This document shows positions 24,919-33,094 of a stretch of 64,000 bases of DNA, piece after piece; the first letter of the stretch is position 1; the number at the start of each line of letters is the position of its first letter. Under the pieces are notes generated by a model, which was not told the DNA's origin, did no database searches, and worked only from the letters and a program-made list of their open reading frames with translations. The translations under genes were made by a program, and so were the position numbers. This stretch comes from Paenibacillus piri (GTDB lineage Bacteria; Bacillota; Bacilli; Paenibacillales; NBRC-103111): the NCBI RefSeq assembly GCF_004354045.1, contig NZ_SMRT01000002.1, positions 124,001 through 188,000 on the forward strand, written 5' to 3'.

Positions 24919-25848
24919 CTATTGGTTAATGTCGATCAGATGCGGGTCGACGAAGCCGAACTGCTTTTCCTCCAGCTGCGTTAACAGCGGATCCAGTGCC
25001 TGTGCCGTCCAGGGGAGCTCGTGCATCAAAATATTGCTGCCGCCTCTCAGTTGTCCCAGCACATTGCTGACCACCTTGTTCGGATCGTTCTTTTTGACGG
25101 TCATCTCCCAATCCAGCGAGCCGTTGGACCATGTCATGTACAGCATGTTTTCCTGCTTCGCTTTGGCGCGGACATCATCGCTTCCCGAGCCGAAGGGCGG
25201 ACGGAAAAATTGCGGCGCGCTGCCTGTCACTTCCTTCACAATCTTTTGAACGTCCCCGATTTGCTGATCGACCTTGTCTTTGCTTTCCTTCTTCAAATCG
25301 ATGTGATCCCAGGAATGATTTCCGATCGCATGGCCGCGCTCCTGGATCAGCTTCAGCAGCTCCGGCTTTTGCTTGACCAAATAGCCGTTGACGAAAAAGA
25401 TCGCCTTCGCTTTATGCTTGTCCAGCGTGTCCAGGATGGAAGCGAGCACCTCTTTGTTGCGCGGTCCGTCGTCAAATGTCAGCAGCACCACGTTTTTGCT
25501 CGCTGCAGCCGGGTCGATCGGCACGATATCGTACGTTTTCGGGTTCATTTTATACAGCTTGGCGGCGGGCTGAAGCGCCGTTTTTTCTGGCTGGGCAGGA
25601 GTCGGCACGGTTGTTGGGGCGGCGCCTCCTGCGTCCCCTGCCGGTTTGGCGGGGGCCGGCTCGGCAGCTTTGCCGGCACCGGCGGTTTGGCTTTGCTCCG
25701 GCGTCTTGGCCGCGTCTCCGCTAGCCGGCTGCTGAACGGGAGCGGTCTGAAGCTGAACGGCGGCAGGCTGGGCATTGCTGTTGTTTTGGCAGGCCGCGGC
25801 TGTAGTAAGCAGTGCGGCCGATAATAGCGCAAGCATCGTTTTGTTCAT
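24919..25848 (-). CDS. Polysaccharide deacetylase, probable lipoprotein
   Basis: Carbohydrate esterase family 4 (NodB) enzyme expected to remove N-acetyl groups from peptidoglycan or another surface polysaccharide. 309 residues from ATG 25848, which has AGGAGAGCCC upstream (a TTG seven codons earlier is worse). Signal peptide with a possible lipobox ending AAAC at about residue 20, then a Pro/Ala-rich linker to about 90. The NodB domain has TFDDGP (catalytic Asp and metal Asp), HSWDH (metal histidines), RPPFG, and MHELPW near the C-terminus. Convergent with the small membrane-protein gene. Confidence 0.92.
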   Translation of the reverse strand: MNKTMLALLSAALLTTAAACQNNSNAQPAAVQLQTAPVQQPASGDAAKTPEQSQTAGAGKAAEPAPAKPAGDAGGAAPTTVPTPAQPEKTALQPAAKLYKMNPKTYDIVPIDPAAASKNVVLLTFDDGPRNKEVLASILDTLDKHKAKAIFFVNGYLVKQKPELLKLIQERGHAIGNHSWDHIDLKKESKDKVDQQIGDVQKIVKEVTGSAPQFFRPPFGSGSDDVRAKAKQENMLYMTWSNGSLDWEMTVKKNDPNKVVSNVLGQLRGGSNILMHELPWTAQALDPLLTQLEEKQFGFVDPHLIDINQ

Positions 25849-25951
25849 TTTATGGGCTCTCCTATTCAAGGTGGTTTCCTAATTTTATCATGCATGCTTC
25901 GTTCGCAGGTAGCAAAAAATATGTGTGAACCAAAACGGATGGAGGGATAGC

Positions 25952-26305
25952 ATGAAATTCGGTTCGTTTTTACTTGGCGGTTTGGTTGGAGCCGCGGCAG
26001 TCGTTTATTTCAGCAAAAATTCAATGTTTTTTTCCGCGTTAAGCAGCAGCCAGTCGGCAGGGAAAATGATGGACAAGGCAAAAGATAGAATGACCAAAGC
26101 TACAGGCAAAGTCACAGCATCTGATACCTTTACAGCGAGCAAGACCGAATCCAAGTCGGCTGCAGACCATTCGGTTCATAAGGACGCGGCCGTCGGCGGT
26201 CTCGGCAAGGTTCAAGAAATCATTAATCAGGATCCCGAGCTGAAAGTCACCGTACAAGAAATTTTATCCCATAATCAAGCAAAAGAAACGGTACACACTC
26301 AATAA
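25952..26305 (+). CDS. Small YtxH-like membrane protein
   Basis: 117 residues with one N-terminal transmembrane helix starting MKFGSFLLGGLVGAAAVVYF, which is the layout of YtxH-type stress proteins. A helical, Lys/Ala/Thr/Ser-rich region (about 36-85) and a more conserved-looking C-terminal helix (about 90-112) follow. The assignment is by overall pattern only. ATG 25952 has GGAGGG at about 25940. A terminator follows at 26354. Confidence 0.65.
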   Translation: MKFGSFLLGGLVGAAAVVYFSKNSMFFSALSSSQSAGKMMDKAKDRMTKATGKVTASDTFTASKTESKSAADHSVHKDAAVGGLGKVQEIINQDPELKVTVQEILSHNQAKETVHTQ

Positions 26306-26353
26306 AAATTTCGCAAGCAGGCATAATTAGCGGTGTTAGTGCGCATAAATGAC

Positions 26354-26393
26354 AGGCAGGGGCCGCTCTTTAACCCGTGCCTTTTCTTTTTTT
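26354..26393 (+). terminator. Terminator of the YtxH-like gene
   Basis: AGGCA-G-GGG pairs with CCC-G-TGCCT across one G-G mismatch; a T-rich tract (TTTTCTTTTTTT) follows. Confidence 0.7.
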
Positions 26394-26422
26394 ATGCGTA
26401 CCCTACATTTCTTGTTATGATG

Positions 26423-26431
26423 TGATATAAT
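26423..26431 (+). promoter_or_regulatory. Candidate extended -10 promoter of the mecA-like gene
   Basis: TGATATAAT gives the extended -10 TGnTATAAT with a perfect TATAAT; no good -35 lies at the right distance. The transcript would carry a leader of about 85 nt. Confidence 0.5.
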
Positions 26432-26523
26432 ACTCATATAATTGAATACAAGCTAAGCTTAATCACCTTTTTAACCTTACTTCATAAGCTGTTATATACG
26501 CAGCGGCAAGGGAGGAATCCTGT

Positions 26524-27126
26524 ATGAAAATGGAGCGTTTAAGTCAGGACAAAATACGGATTTTTCTCACATTCGACGACTTGACGGAGCGAGGCATTCA
26601 AAAGGATGATATGTGGAGAGAGATACCGAAGGTGCACGAACTGTTCAGCGATATGATGGACCAGGCATATACGGAACTGGGATTCGATCCTTCGGGACCG
26701 CTGGCGGTAGAAGTGTTGGCGCTTCCTGCGCAAGGTATGGTTGTGATCGTAACCCGAAGCAAGCTGGACTTCACTTCCTCCGGCGACTCTTACGACGAGG
26801 AAGTCGAAGAGATGTATGAGCTTGAGGTTACGATGGAGCAGTCGGATCAAATCTCCTATATGTATCACGATTTTGAAGACCTGCTTCGGATGGTCAAAGT
26901 GCTACAGCCTATGGTAACCGATGGCGGCATGTTATACTCATATAAAGACAAGTGGTTTTTACAGCTCGATGCCGTTGATATGGATGAAAACAGTTATCAG
27001 GCTGTCATTGCCGTTTTGTCGGAGTTTGGCGAAGCTGCGTCCATTACAAGAGCTGTCCTGGAGGAATATGGGAAAACTATTATAGCTGCGGATGCTGTTA
27101 ACGTACTTTGCACACACTTTAAATAA
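26524..27126 (+). CDS. mecA: MecA-family ClpC adaptor (YpbH position)
   Basis: Adaptor that delivers proteins such as the competence factor ComK to ClpCP. 200 residues beginning MKMERLSQDKIRIFLTFDDL, the conserved MecA N-terminal substrate-binding domain. An acidic linker (about 95-110, DSYDEEVEEMYELE) and a C-terminal ClpC-binding domain with the DFEDLLRM helix follow. In B. subtilis the paralogue ypbH lies next to gudB, as here, so by position this is the YpbH orthologue; sequence alone does not separate MecA from YpbH. ATG 26524 follows AGGGAGGAA. Confidence 0.9.
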   Translation: MKMERLSQDKIRIFLTFDDLTERGIQKDDMWREIPKVHELFSDMMDQAYTELGFDPSGPLAVEVLALPAQGMVVIVTRSKLDFTSSGDSYDEEVEEMYELEVTMEQSDQISYMYHDFEDLLRMVKVLQPMVTDGGMLYSYKDKWFLQLDAVDMDENSYQAVIAVLSEFGEAASITRAVLEEYGKTIIAADAVNVLCTHFK

Positions 27127-27151
27127 TTCCTGAAAACTTGTAGCTGTCGGA

Positions 27152-27194
27152 AGCATTCTCAAAAACAGTATTGTTTTTGTGGGTGCTTTTTTTT
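27152..27194 (+). terminator. Terminator of the mecA-like gene
   Basis: AGCATTCTCAAAAACA pairs with TGTTTTTGTGGGTGCT (two T-G pairs and one T-T mismatch), followed by eight T. Confidence 0.8.
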
Positions 27195-27204
27195 GGTTGT
27201 TATG

Positions 27205-27227
27205 AAAAGTATAAAGCATATACTTTT
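27205..27227. repeat. AAAAGTATA inverted repeat
   Basis: AAAAGTATA and TATACTTTT, perfect 9-bp arms with loop AAGCA, 10 bp after the terminator T-run. Same arms as the hairpin at 1088-1108. Confidence 0.55.
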
Positions 27228-27448
27228 GCTGCGTATAACCTTGGCAAAACGCTCTTATCCTATAGCGCGGCGCTGTTTATCCTTGCGGCTTGGCCCCGTT
27301 GAAGCCGATTGATGAATCAGGTCGCCGCCAACGTGCAAGAATAAGACAAAGCCTCAAACATGGCGAACAGGCAAACGATCGGGCGGTTTGATCCCGCTCA
27401 TACCGGTCGGGCAATCCAAAAAAGCAGAACCGACGAAGGGTGGTTCCG
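27228..27448. other. Leader region of gudB, nothing certain
   Basis: About 220 bp between the AAAAGTATA hairpin and the gudB start. I see no gene, no T-box and no clear sigma-A promoter; the only supported signal is the gudB ribosome site at 27435-27442. Confidence 0.5.
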
Positions 27449-28693
27449 ATGGCTGAAAACTTAAACGTGTACCAAGCGACACAAGTAATCATAGAGCATG
27501 CATTGACCAAGCTCGGCTTCTCCTCGGCGATGGTGGAGCTGTTGAAGGAGCCGATGAGAGTGATGACGGTGCGCATTCCGATCCGGATGGACGACGACAC
27601 GATCAAAGTGTTCACAGGCTATCGCGCGCAGCATAACGACGCCGTAGGGCCGACGAAAGGCGGGGTAAGGTTCCACCCCAATGTGACGGAGGATGAGGTC
27701 AAAGCGTTGTCCATCTGGATGAGCTTGAAATGCGGCATTGTCGATCTTCCATACGGCGGCGGGAAGGGCGGGATCATCTGCGATCCGCGCAACATGTCCT
27801 TCCGCGAACTGGAGCGGTTGAGCCGAGGCTATGTAAGAGCCATCAGCCAAATCGTAGGGCCGACGAAAGACATCCCCGCTCCCGACGTGATGACCAATTC
27901 GCAGATTATGGCCTGGATGATGGATGAATACAGCCGAATCCGCGAGTTCGACGCGCCGAATTTTATTACCGGCAAGCCGATTGTACTGGGCGGCTCCCAC
28001 GGCCGGGAGACCGCAACGGCCAAGGGCGTCACGATCATGATCAACCAGGCGCTGGCCAAGAAAGGTATCCCGCTGCAGGACGCGCGCGTCGTCATTCAAG
28101 GATTCGGCAATGCGGGAAGCTATTTGGCTAAGTTTATGCATGAGACGGGAGCCAAGGTCATCGGCATATCGGATGCGCACGGCGCGCTGTATAACAAGGA
28201 TGGGCTGGATATCGAATATTTGCTCGACCGCCGCGATTCGTTCGGCTCCGTAACCAATCTGTTCAAAGACACGATCACGAACAAGGAGCTGCTGGAGCTC
28301 GAATGCGATATTTTGGTGCCTGCTGCGATCGAGAATCAGATAACGGGAGAAAATGCGAGCCGGATCCGGGCTCCGATCGTTGTCGAGGCGGCCAACGGTC
28401 CGACGACGATGGAGGCGACCCGCATATTGACCGACCGCGGAATTTTGATTGTGCCCGATGTGCTGGCCAGCGCCGGCGGGGTCGTCGTATCGTATTTCGA
28501 GTGGGTGCAAAACAATCAAGGTTATTACTGGACGGAAGCGGAAGTGCATGCCAGATTGCAAGAAGTGATGGAAAAAGGCTTTGAAAATGTCTATAATGTT
28601 CATATCACGAGAAAAGTGGATATGCGTCTTGCCGCTTATATGGTCGGGGTCAGGAAAATGGCTGATGCCGTCCGTTTCCGCGGGTGGGTTTAA
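27449..28693 (+). CDS. gudB: NAD-specific glutamate dehydrogenase
   Basis: Catabolic enzyme converting glutamate to 2-oxoglutarate and ammonia. 414 residues from ATG 27449 (GAAGGGTGG upstream; a GTG at 27440 overlaps that site). The N-terminal domain carries GPTKGGVRFHP and the catalytic-Lys loop LPYGGGKGG. The Rossmann domain starts near 205, with VIQGFGNAGSYLA, and the region before it contains GSHGRETATAKG. The C-terminus has the ASAGGVVVSYFEW segment. Length and motifs match RocG/GudB, and no in-frame duplication that would inactivate it, as in laboratory B. subtilis, was noticed. Confidence 0.95.
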   Translation: MAENLNVYQATQVIIEHALTKLGFSSAMVELLKEPMRVMTVRIPIRMDDDTIKVFTGYRAQHNDAVGPTKGGVRFHPNVTEDEVKALSIWMSLKCGIVDLPYGGGKGGIICDPRNMSFRELERLSRGYVRAISQIVGPTKDIPAPDVMTNSQIMAWMMDEYSRIREFDAPNFITGKPIVLGGSHGRETATAKGVTIMINQALAKKGIPLQDARVVIQGFGNAGSYLAKFMHETGAKVIGISDAHGALYNKDGLDIEYLLDRRDSFGSVTNLFKDTITNKELLELECDILVPAAIENQITGENASRIRAPIVVEAANGPTTMEATRILTDRGILIVPDVLASAGGVVVSYFEWVQNNQGYYWTEAEVHARLQEVMEKGFENVYNVHITRKVDMRLAAYMVGVRKMADAVRFRGWV

Positions 28694-28792
28694 AGAAACG
28701 AAACGCTTTATAGGGTGTGGCAGCCGCTTCAACAGCGGGTTGGAGCCGGATTTATGTCTTCCCGATAAAGCACGGAACGGAGGGGACACTGT

Positions 28793-29485
28793 TTGAGCGT
28801 CTTGTCAGTCTTGACGGCGGCCATTGCGCCGGGTGTCGCTCTGCTTGCATATTTCTATTTGAAGGACCGGTATGATACGGAGCCTATTCATCATGTAATC
28901 AAAATGTTTTTATTCGGCGTGCTGCTCGTATTTCCGGTGATGGTGCTGCAGCGCGCGCTGGTGCATGGGCTTGGCGATGACCCGTTTGTATTTTCGTTTA
29001 TCATTTCGGCGGGCTTGGAGGAGTTTCTGAAATGGTTTTTGGTCTATACGATTATTTATCAGCATGCGACCTTTGACGAACCGTATGACGGGATCGTATA
29101 TGCGGTTGCGGTTTCGCTCGGCTTTGCCACGTTGGAAAATGTGTTTTATGCGTTTCTGAATTCGTCATCCATTTCATCGCTGCTGTATCGGGCGCTGCTG
29201 CCCGTATCCGGGCACGCGATGTTCGGCGTCATAATGGGTTACCATTTGGGCAGAGCCAAATTTACGCCGGAGCGGACAAAGCGGCATCTTTTATACTCAT
29301 TGGCCTTTCCGATTTTTTGGCACGGCTTGTTCGACTATATTTTATTGACGACAAAATCTTACTGGGTCTGGTTCATGATTCCGCTCATGGTATTTTTGTG
29401 GATGCGCAGCCTGTGGAAGGTCAACCGCGCTAACTCCACCTCGCCGCTGCGTGTCATTCATAAAGAAGATCAGGTTAAAATATAA
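28793..29485 (+). CDS. prsW: PrsW-family intramembrane protease
   Basis: Membrane protease that in B. subtilis makes the first cut in the anti-sigma factor RsiW. 230 residues with seven or eight hydrophobic helices. Family motifs: the EEFLKW (EExxK) pair, FATLENVFYAF, the GHAMFGVIMGYHLG segment and WHGLFDY. The start is TTG 28793 after GGAGGGGAC. It sits downstream of gudB, as ypdC/prsW does in B. subtilis. RsiW and SigW are not in the window. Confidence 0.92.
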   Translation: MSVLSVLTAAIAPGVALLAYFYLKDRYDTEPIHHVIKMFLFGVLLVFPVMVLQRALVHGLGDDPFVFSFIISAGLEEFLKWFLVYTIIYQHATFDEPYDGIVYAVAVSLGFATLENVFYAFLNSSSISSLLYRALLPVSGHAMFGVIMGYHLGRAKFTPERTKRHLLYSLAFPIFWHGLFDYILLTTKSYWVWFMIPLMVFLWMRSLWKVNRANSTSPLRVIHKEDQVKI

Positions 29486-29527
29486 CCGGTTTGTCCATAC
29501 TGCTTAGTATTCTATCAAACCGGAGGG
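29486..29527 (+). other. Hairpin overlapping the ribosome site of the zinc-ribbon gene
   Basis: CCGGTTTG (29486-29493) pairs with CAAACCGG (29516-29523), and inside it ATACT-GCTT-AGTAT forms a second stem. The 3' arm covers the start of GGAGGG (29522-29527), so the folded RNA would hide the ribosome site of the 29533 gene. There is no T-run. Confidence 0.6.
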
Positions 29528-29532
29528 AATGC

Positions 29533-29694
29533 ATGACGGTAAACGAACGTGTCAAAGTGACGATACGCTGCATGCGATGCGGCGAACGCTTTGTCCTTAG
29601 AGGGAGAAGAGACAAGGGGAAGATCGATACGGGCTTTAAACAATGTATTTGCAGCAATGAAACCGATTTTGATATTGAAACGAACGATTTATGA
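29533..29694 (+). CDS. Small zinc-ribbon-like protein
   Basis: 53 residues, not assigned to a family. It holds CMRCGERF near residues 13-20 and CICSN near 38-42, giving two cysteine pairs that could bind one zinc, in a basic background (RGRRDKGK). ATG 29533 has CGGAGGGAA upstream; in-frame sequence before it is the hairpin region. It lies between prsW and ypeB, the place usually held by sleB. Confidence 0.75.
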   Translation: MTVNERVKVTIRCMRCGERFVLRGRRDKGKIDTGFKQCICSNETDFDIETNDL

Positions 29695-29844
29695 GAAGCT
29701 GCCGGTCAGGCGGCTTCTTTCATTTTTGCCGGTTGACGGCCAATCAACATTTTCATAACGGTTATGGGCAAAACTGTGAATAAGACTGCTCCCTTCCGCG
29801 AAAGCTATAACCAAGTTTGGCTGAAGAAGGGAGATTGCAAGCGC

Positions 29845-31203
29845 ATGTACAAAAGATTAAGCATCGTTATGTTTCCAATTCTCGTGGTCGCATTGATTGG
29901 GGCGGGATTTTGGGGTTATCTGGAGCATCAGGAGAAAAATTCAATTCTGATCAAGGCGGAAAACCAATACCAGCGGGCTTTCCACGATTTGTCGTACCAT
30001 GTGGACAGACTGCACAATGAGCTGGGCAATACGTTGGCAGTGAACTCAATGTCTCAGGATGCGTACAAAAAAGGGCTGATTAACGTATGGCGCATTACGA
30101 GCCAGGCGCAAAATGAAATCAGCCAGCTGCCGCTGACGCTGCTGCCCTTTAATAAGACCGAAAGCTTTTTGGCTAATTTGTCCAACTTCTCTTACCGGGC
30201 CGCGCTTCGCGACTTGAACAAGCAGCCGTTGTCGCAGGAGGAGATGGGCACGCTGAATGCACTGTATACGCATGCCCAGGAAATTTCGACGGATCTGCGT
30301 GGTATGCAGTCGAAGGTGCTGGAGAAAAACTTGCGGTGGATGGATGTCGAAACGGCGCTTGCCACTCGGAAGGAACCGTTGGATAACGCGATTATCGACG
30401 GCTTCCAGACGGTGGATAAAAAAGTCGGCGATTATTCCGACGTGAAATGGAGCCCATCCGTAATGAACGCCCATCAAAAATATGACGTCAAGATGCTGTC
30501 CGGCAATGACGTAACCGTGGATGAAATCAAGCAGAAAGCGGCGCAGTTCTTCGGACTTCAAGACGCGAACGCGGTTCAGGCGGTAGAAAACGGACCGGGA
30601 ACGGAGTATCATTCGTTCAGCGTATCGGCGCCGAAGGAGCATACGGCGGACGGCATCCATGCCGATTACACGGCCAAGGGCGGGCAAATGCTGTGGTTTT
30701 CGACGAGCCGCGACGTGAACGAAAAGAAGCTGGACGTTCGCCGGGCCAGAGATATCGCTTCCGAGTTTTTGGATGCGCACGGATATAAGAACATGGCGGC
30801 GGTCAGCTATGACGAGTACAATAATATCGCCAATATCACATTTGCCAGCCGCGATCATGATGTGATCAACTATTTGGACAAGCTGGCGGTGAAGGTTGCG
30901 CTCGATAACGGCGAAGTGACGGGCCTCCAGGCGACCGATTACGTGTTCAACCATAAGGATCGTCAGACGGCCGCTCCCAAGCTGACAATTGAGGAAGCGC
31001 GCAAAGTGCTGAATCCGAACTTCAAGACCAATAGCGAGGCGATGGCCTTGATACGAAACGAAAATCAGGATGAAGTGCTGTGCTACCAATTTACCGGTCA
31101 AATAAACGGCGGTGTCTACCGCATTTATATTAACGCGGAAAACGGTGTCGAGGAAAAAATAGAACGGCTCGGCACCGCCGAGCAGCAGGTCAATCAAACT
31201 TGA
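29845..31203 (+). CDS. ypeB: Germination protein YpeB
   Basis: Spore protein needed to localise and stabilise the cortex-lytic enzyme SleB. 452 residues: an N-terminal signal anchor (about 8-25), a helical region to about 230, then PepSY-like repeats in the C-terminal half (for example near 315-370 and 390-430). Residues such as WFSTSRDVNEKKLDV and NGGVYRIYINAENG match the family. ATG 29845 has AAGGGAG upstream with a long spacing; the frame is open back to 29764 without a convincing start. Unusually, no sleB lies upstream. Confidence 0.92.
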   Translation: MYKRLSIVMFPILVVALIGAGFWGYLEHQEKNSILIKAENQYQRAFHDLSYHVDRLHNELGNTLAVNSMSQDAYKKGLINVWRITSQAQNEISQLPLTLLPFNKTESFLANLSNFSYRAALRDLNKQPLSQEEMGTLNALYTHAQEISTDLRGMQSKVLEKNLRWMDVETALATRKEPLDNAIIDGFQTVDKKVGDYSDVKWSPSVMNAHQKYDVKMLSGNDVTVDEIKQKAAQFFGLQDANAVQAVENGPGTEYHSFSVSAPKEHTADGIHADYTAKGGQMLWFSTSRDVNEKKLDVRRARDIASEFLDAHGYKNMAAVSYDEYNNIANITFASRDHDVINYLDKLAVKVALDNGEVTGLQATDYVFNHKDRQTAAPKLTIEEARKVLNPNFKTNSEAMALIRNENQDEVLCYQFTGQINGGVYRIYINAENGVEEKIERLGTAEQQVNQT

Positions 31204-31216
31204 TAAAGAAATTGCG

Positions 31217-31246
31217 GGGGGACTTGACAAAAGTCTCCTTTTTTTT
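31217..31246 (+). terminator. Terminator of ypeB
   Basis: GGGGACTT (31218-31225) pairs with AAGTCTCC (31231-31238, one G-T) followed by eight T. Confidence 0.82.
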
Positions 31247-31266
31247 CTTCCCATCTGACCGTGTCA

Positions 31267-31275
31267 TGCTATAAT
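31267..31275 (+). promoter_or_regulatory. Candidate extended -10 promoter of ypfA
   Basis: TGCTATAAT is an extended -10 with a perfect TATAAT; no strong -35 is present. The start would be about 60 bp before the ypfA ATG. Confidence 0.5.
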
Positions 31276-31339
31276 GAATTAGAATCTAGTACTATCGTAC
31301 CTGTTAGTACGGACCAGCATAACAGCGGAGGTGCCAAAC

Positions 31340-31993
31340 ATGCTTCCAACGGTCAATCAAATTTTATATATACAAGTGAATTCGATCGATGAAGAAGAAG
31401 CCAAGCAGGAGCATAAATCCAGAATCGCCGACGTCAATCAAGGCTATATCAGCATGGAAGTGCCCCTGAATGAAAAAACGGGCCGGTTAAAGCGGCTATA
31501 CGTCGGTGACGAGCTGTCAGCCTATTACATAACGGAGGGCGGCGTCAAAAATTATTTTACATCGTCGGTGCTGGGCTTCAGCGATGATGTAATCCGGCTT
31601 GTCATGATTAAAAAACCGGAGCCGGAAACAATTACCAAAGTGCAGCGGCGCAATTTTTTACGCGTGCCGGCCGAGCTTGAGATTGCGGTCAAATTTTCCG
31701 AGCAGCTGCAGTTTACCGCCTTGACGGATGACGTCGGGGGCGGCGGCATCTCCTTTATATGCGACGGGTATATACCGCTTGCCGCGCAGCAGACGGTCAG
31801 CTGCTGGCTGCTGGCCAACTACCGGAACGGACAAATCGAGCATATTCCGTTTAAGGGAGAGCTGGTCCGTATAAAGCCGCTGGAAACCGGGAAGCAGCAG
31901 GTCATGATGCGGTTTGCCGAAATTTCGGACAAAGACCGGCAAAAAATAATCCGCTACTGCTTCGAGCGGCAGCTCGAGTTTCGCAAACGGTAA
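31340..31993 (+). CDS. ypfA: PilZ-domain protein of the YpfA/YcgR type
   Basis: Likely c-di-GMP receptor that brakes the flagellar motor (MotI/DgrA in B. subtilis). 217 residues: an N-terminal YcgR-like domain (about 1-95) and a C-terminal PilZ domain with the QRRNFLR (RxxxR) arm near residue 102. The second c-di-GMP motif, normally D/NxSxxG, reads DVGGGG here, so the Ser is replaced by Gly. ATG 31340 follows GGAGGTG; a GTG three codons upstream overlaps that site. In B. subtilis ypfA precedes ypfB and cmk, as here. Confidence 0.88.
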   Translation: MLPTVNQILYIQVNSIDEEEAKQEHKSRIADVNQGYISMEVPLNEKTGRLKRLYVGDELSAYYITEGGVKNYFTSSVLGFSDDVIRLVMIKKPEPETITKVQRRNFLRVPAELEIAVKFSEQLQFTALTDDVGGGGISFICDGYIPLAAQQTVSCWLLANYRNGQIEHIPFKGELVRIKPLETGKQQVMMRFAEISDKDRQKIIRYCFERQLEFRKR

Positions 31994-32055
31994 TGCATAA
32001 CTTGTAAAAATATGGATAAACTACCTCCAAAAATAATTTTTTGGAGAATTAACCT

Positions 32056-32274
32056 ATGAAACGTAAAGACGATACGAGCAAGCGGAATAATGGGTATGAA
32101 GAACTGTTTATTATTTTTTCCGGTTTGGCGGAAAAATGGCTGATCCGGGCTGTATTGGGACTGTTGGCCCTGCTGATCGCCGCCCAATTCCTGCTGCAAT
32201 TCCCGGCCGTCCGCCATTACCTGGTCAAGGTAGAGCAATTGGAAGGAAATTCGTTCGACCGCACCCGCCATTAA
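32056..32274 (+). CDS. ypfB: Small membrane protein YpfB (DUF5359)
   Basis: 72 residues: a charged N-terminus, one transmembrane helix (about 29-49: IRAVLGLLALLIAAQFLLQF) and a short polar tail. Its place between ypfA and cmk matches B. subtilis YpfB. ATG 32056 follows TTGGAGAA. Function unknown. Confidence 0.8.
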   Translation: MKRKDDTSKRNNGYEELFIIFSGLAEKWLIRAVLGLLALLIAAQFLLQFPAVRHYLVKVEQLEGNSFDRTRH

Positions 32275-32412
32275 ACCGCTGCGGACGTCGATTTAAGGGG
32301 AAGCTTTTTTGCAATCCCGCTTTCACCTATGGTATAATTTTCTACGATCGCAGGCAGGGCCTGTTATTCTTGCTTCGCTGTTATTTTCTTTTATTGCTGG
32401 GAGGCCCGTGTT

Positions 32413-33093
32413 TTGGATAAGTTTAATATTGCTATAGATGGCCCGGCAGGAGCAGGGAAAAGCACGATCGCCCGGCTTGTTGCCAATACATTAGGCTTTG
32501 TCTATGTAGATACAGGCGCCATGTATAGAGCAGTAACCTGGAAGGTGCTCAGTTCGGGTATAAGTCCGGATCATACGGCAGACGTTATTGCCGTTACGGA
32601 TCGGATGGATATTCGTCTTGCCCCGGGTGAAAACGGTCAACAAGTGTTTGTCGACGGACATGATGCGACCGCCGAGATCCGTTCCGCGGAAGTCACGGGG
32701 AATGTCTCCCAGATTGCTGCGATCGCCGATGTACGCCGGATTTTAACGGTTAAACAGAAGCGGCTTGCCGCCGTTAAAGGCGTTGTCATGGACGGCCGGG
32801 ATATTGGCAGCCATGTGCTTCCCGATGCGGAGCTCAAAATATTTTTGACGGCAAGCGTACGGGTTAGAGCCGAAAGGCGTTACAATGAAATTCAGGACCA
32901 GCGCGCAAGCGTCACCTTGGAGCAGCTCGAATCGGAGATAGCGGCAAGGGACCGGATGGACGAGCAGAGGAAAACCGCGCCTTTGGTTCAAGCGCCGGAT
33001 GCCGTACTGCTGGATACGACCAGCATGACGATACATGAGGTGGTTGAACGCATACTGGAGCTGTGCAGAACTGAAGTCGGCGGGGGGAAGTAG
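32413..33093 (+). CDS. cmk: Cytidylate kinase
   Basis: Phosphorylates CMP and dCMP. 226 residues with the P-loop GPAGAGKST at 9-17, DTGAMYRAVTW, the MDGRDIGSHV segment and RDRMDEQRKTAPL near the C-terminus. The start is TTG 32413 with GGGAGG at about 32399-32404. The stop is one base from the plsC ATG, so cmk and plsC are coupled. Confidence 0.96.
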   Translation: MDKFNIAIDGPAGAGKSTIARLVANTLGFVYVDTGAMYRAVTWKVLSSGISPDHTADVIAVTDRMDIRLAPGENGQQVFVDGHDATAEIRSAEVTGNVSQIAAIADVRRILTVKQKRLAAVKGVVMDGRDIGSHVLPDAELKIFLTASVRVRAERRYNEIQDQRASVTLEQLESEIAARDRMDEQRKTAPLVQAPDAVLLDTTSMTIHEVVERILELCRTEVGGGK

Positions 33094-33094
33094 C

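Noticed and set aside
27461-28789. Long open frame on the minus strand opposite gudB (about 440 codons)
   Set aside because: It lies wholly antisense to a clear glutamate dehydrogenase, has low-complexity composition rich in Arg and His, no ribosome site and no recognisable domain; a by-product of GC-biased codon use.
30046-31254. Long open frame on the minus strand opposite ypeB (about 400 codons)
   Set aside because: Antisense to a well-supported YpeB, no start signal and no domain; it also runs through the ypeB terminator.
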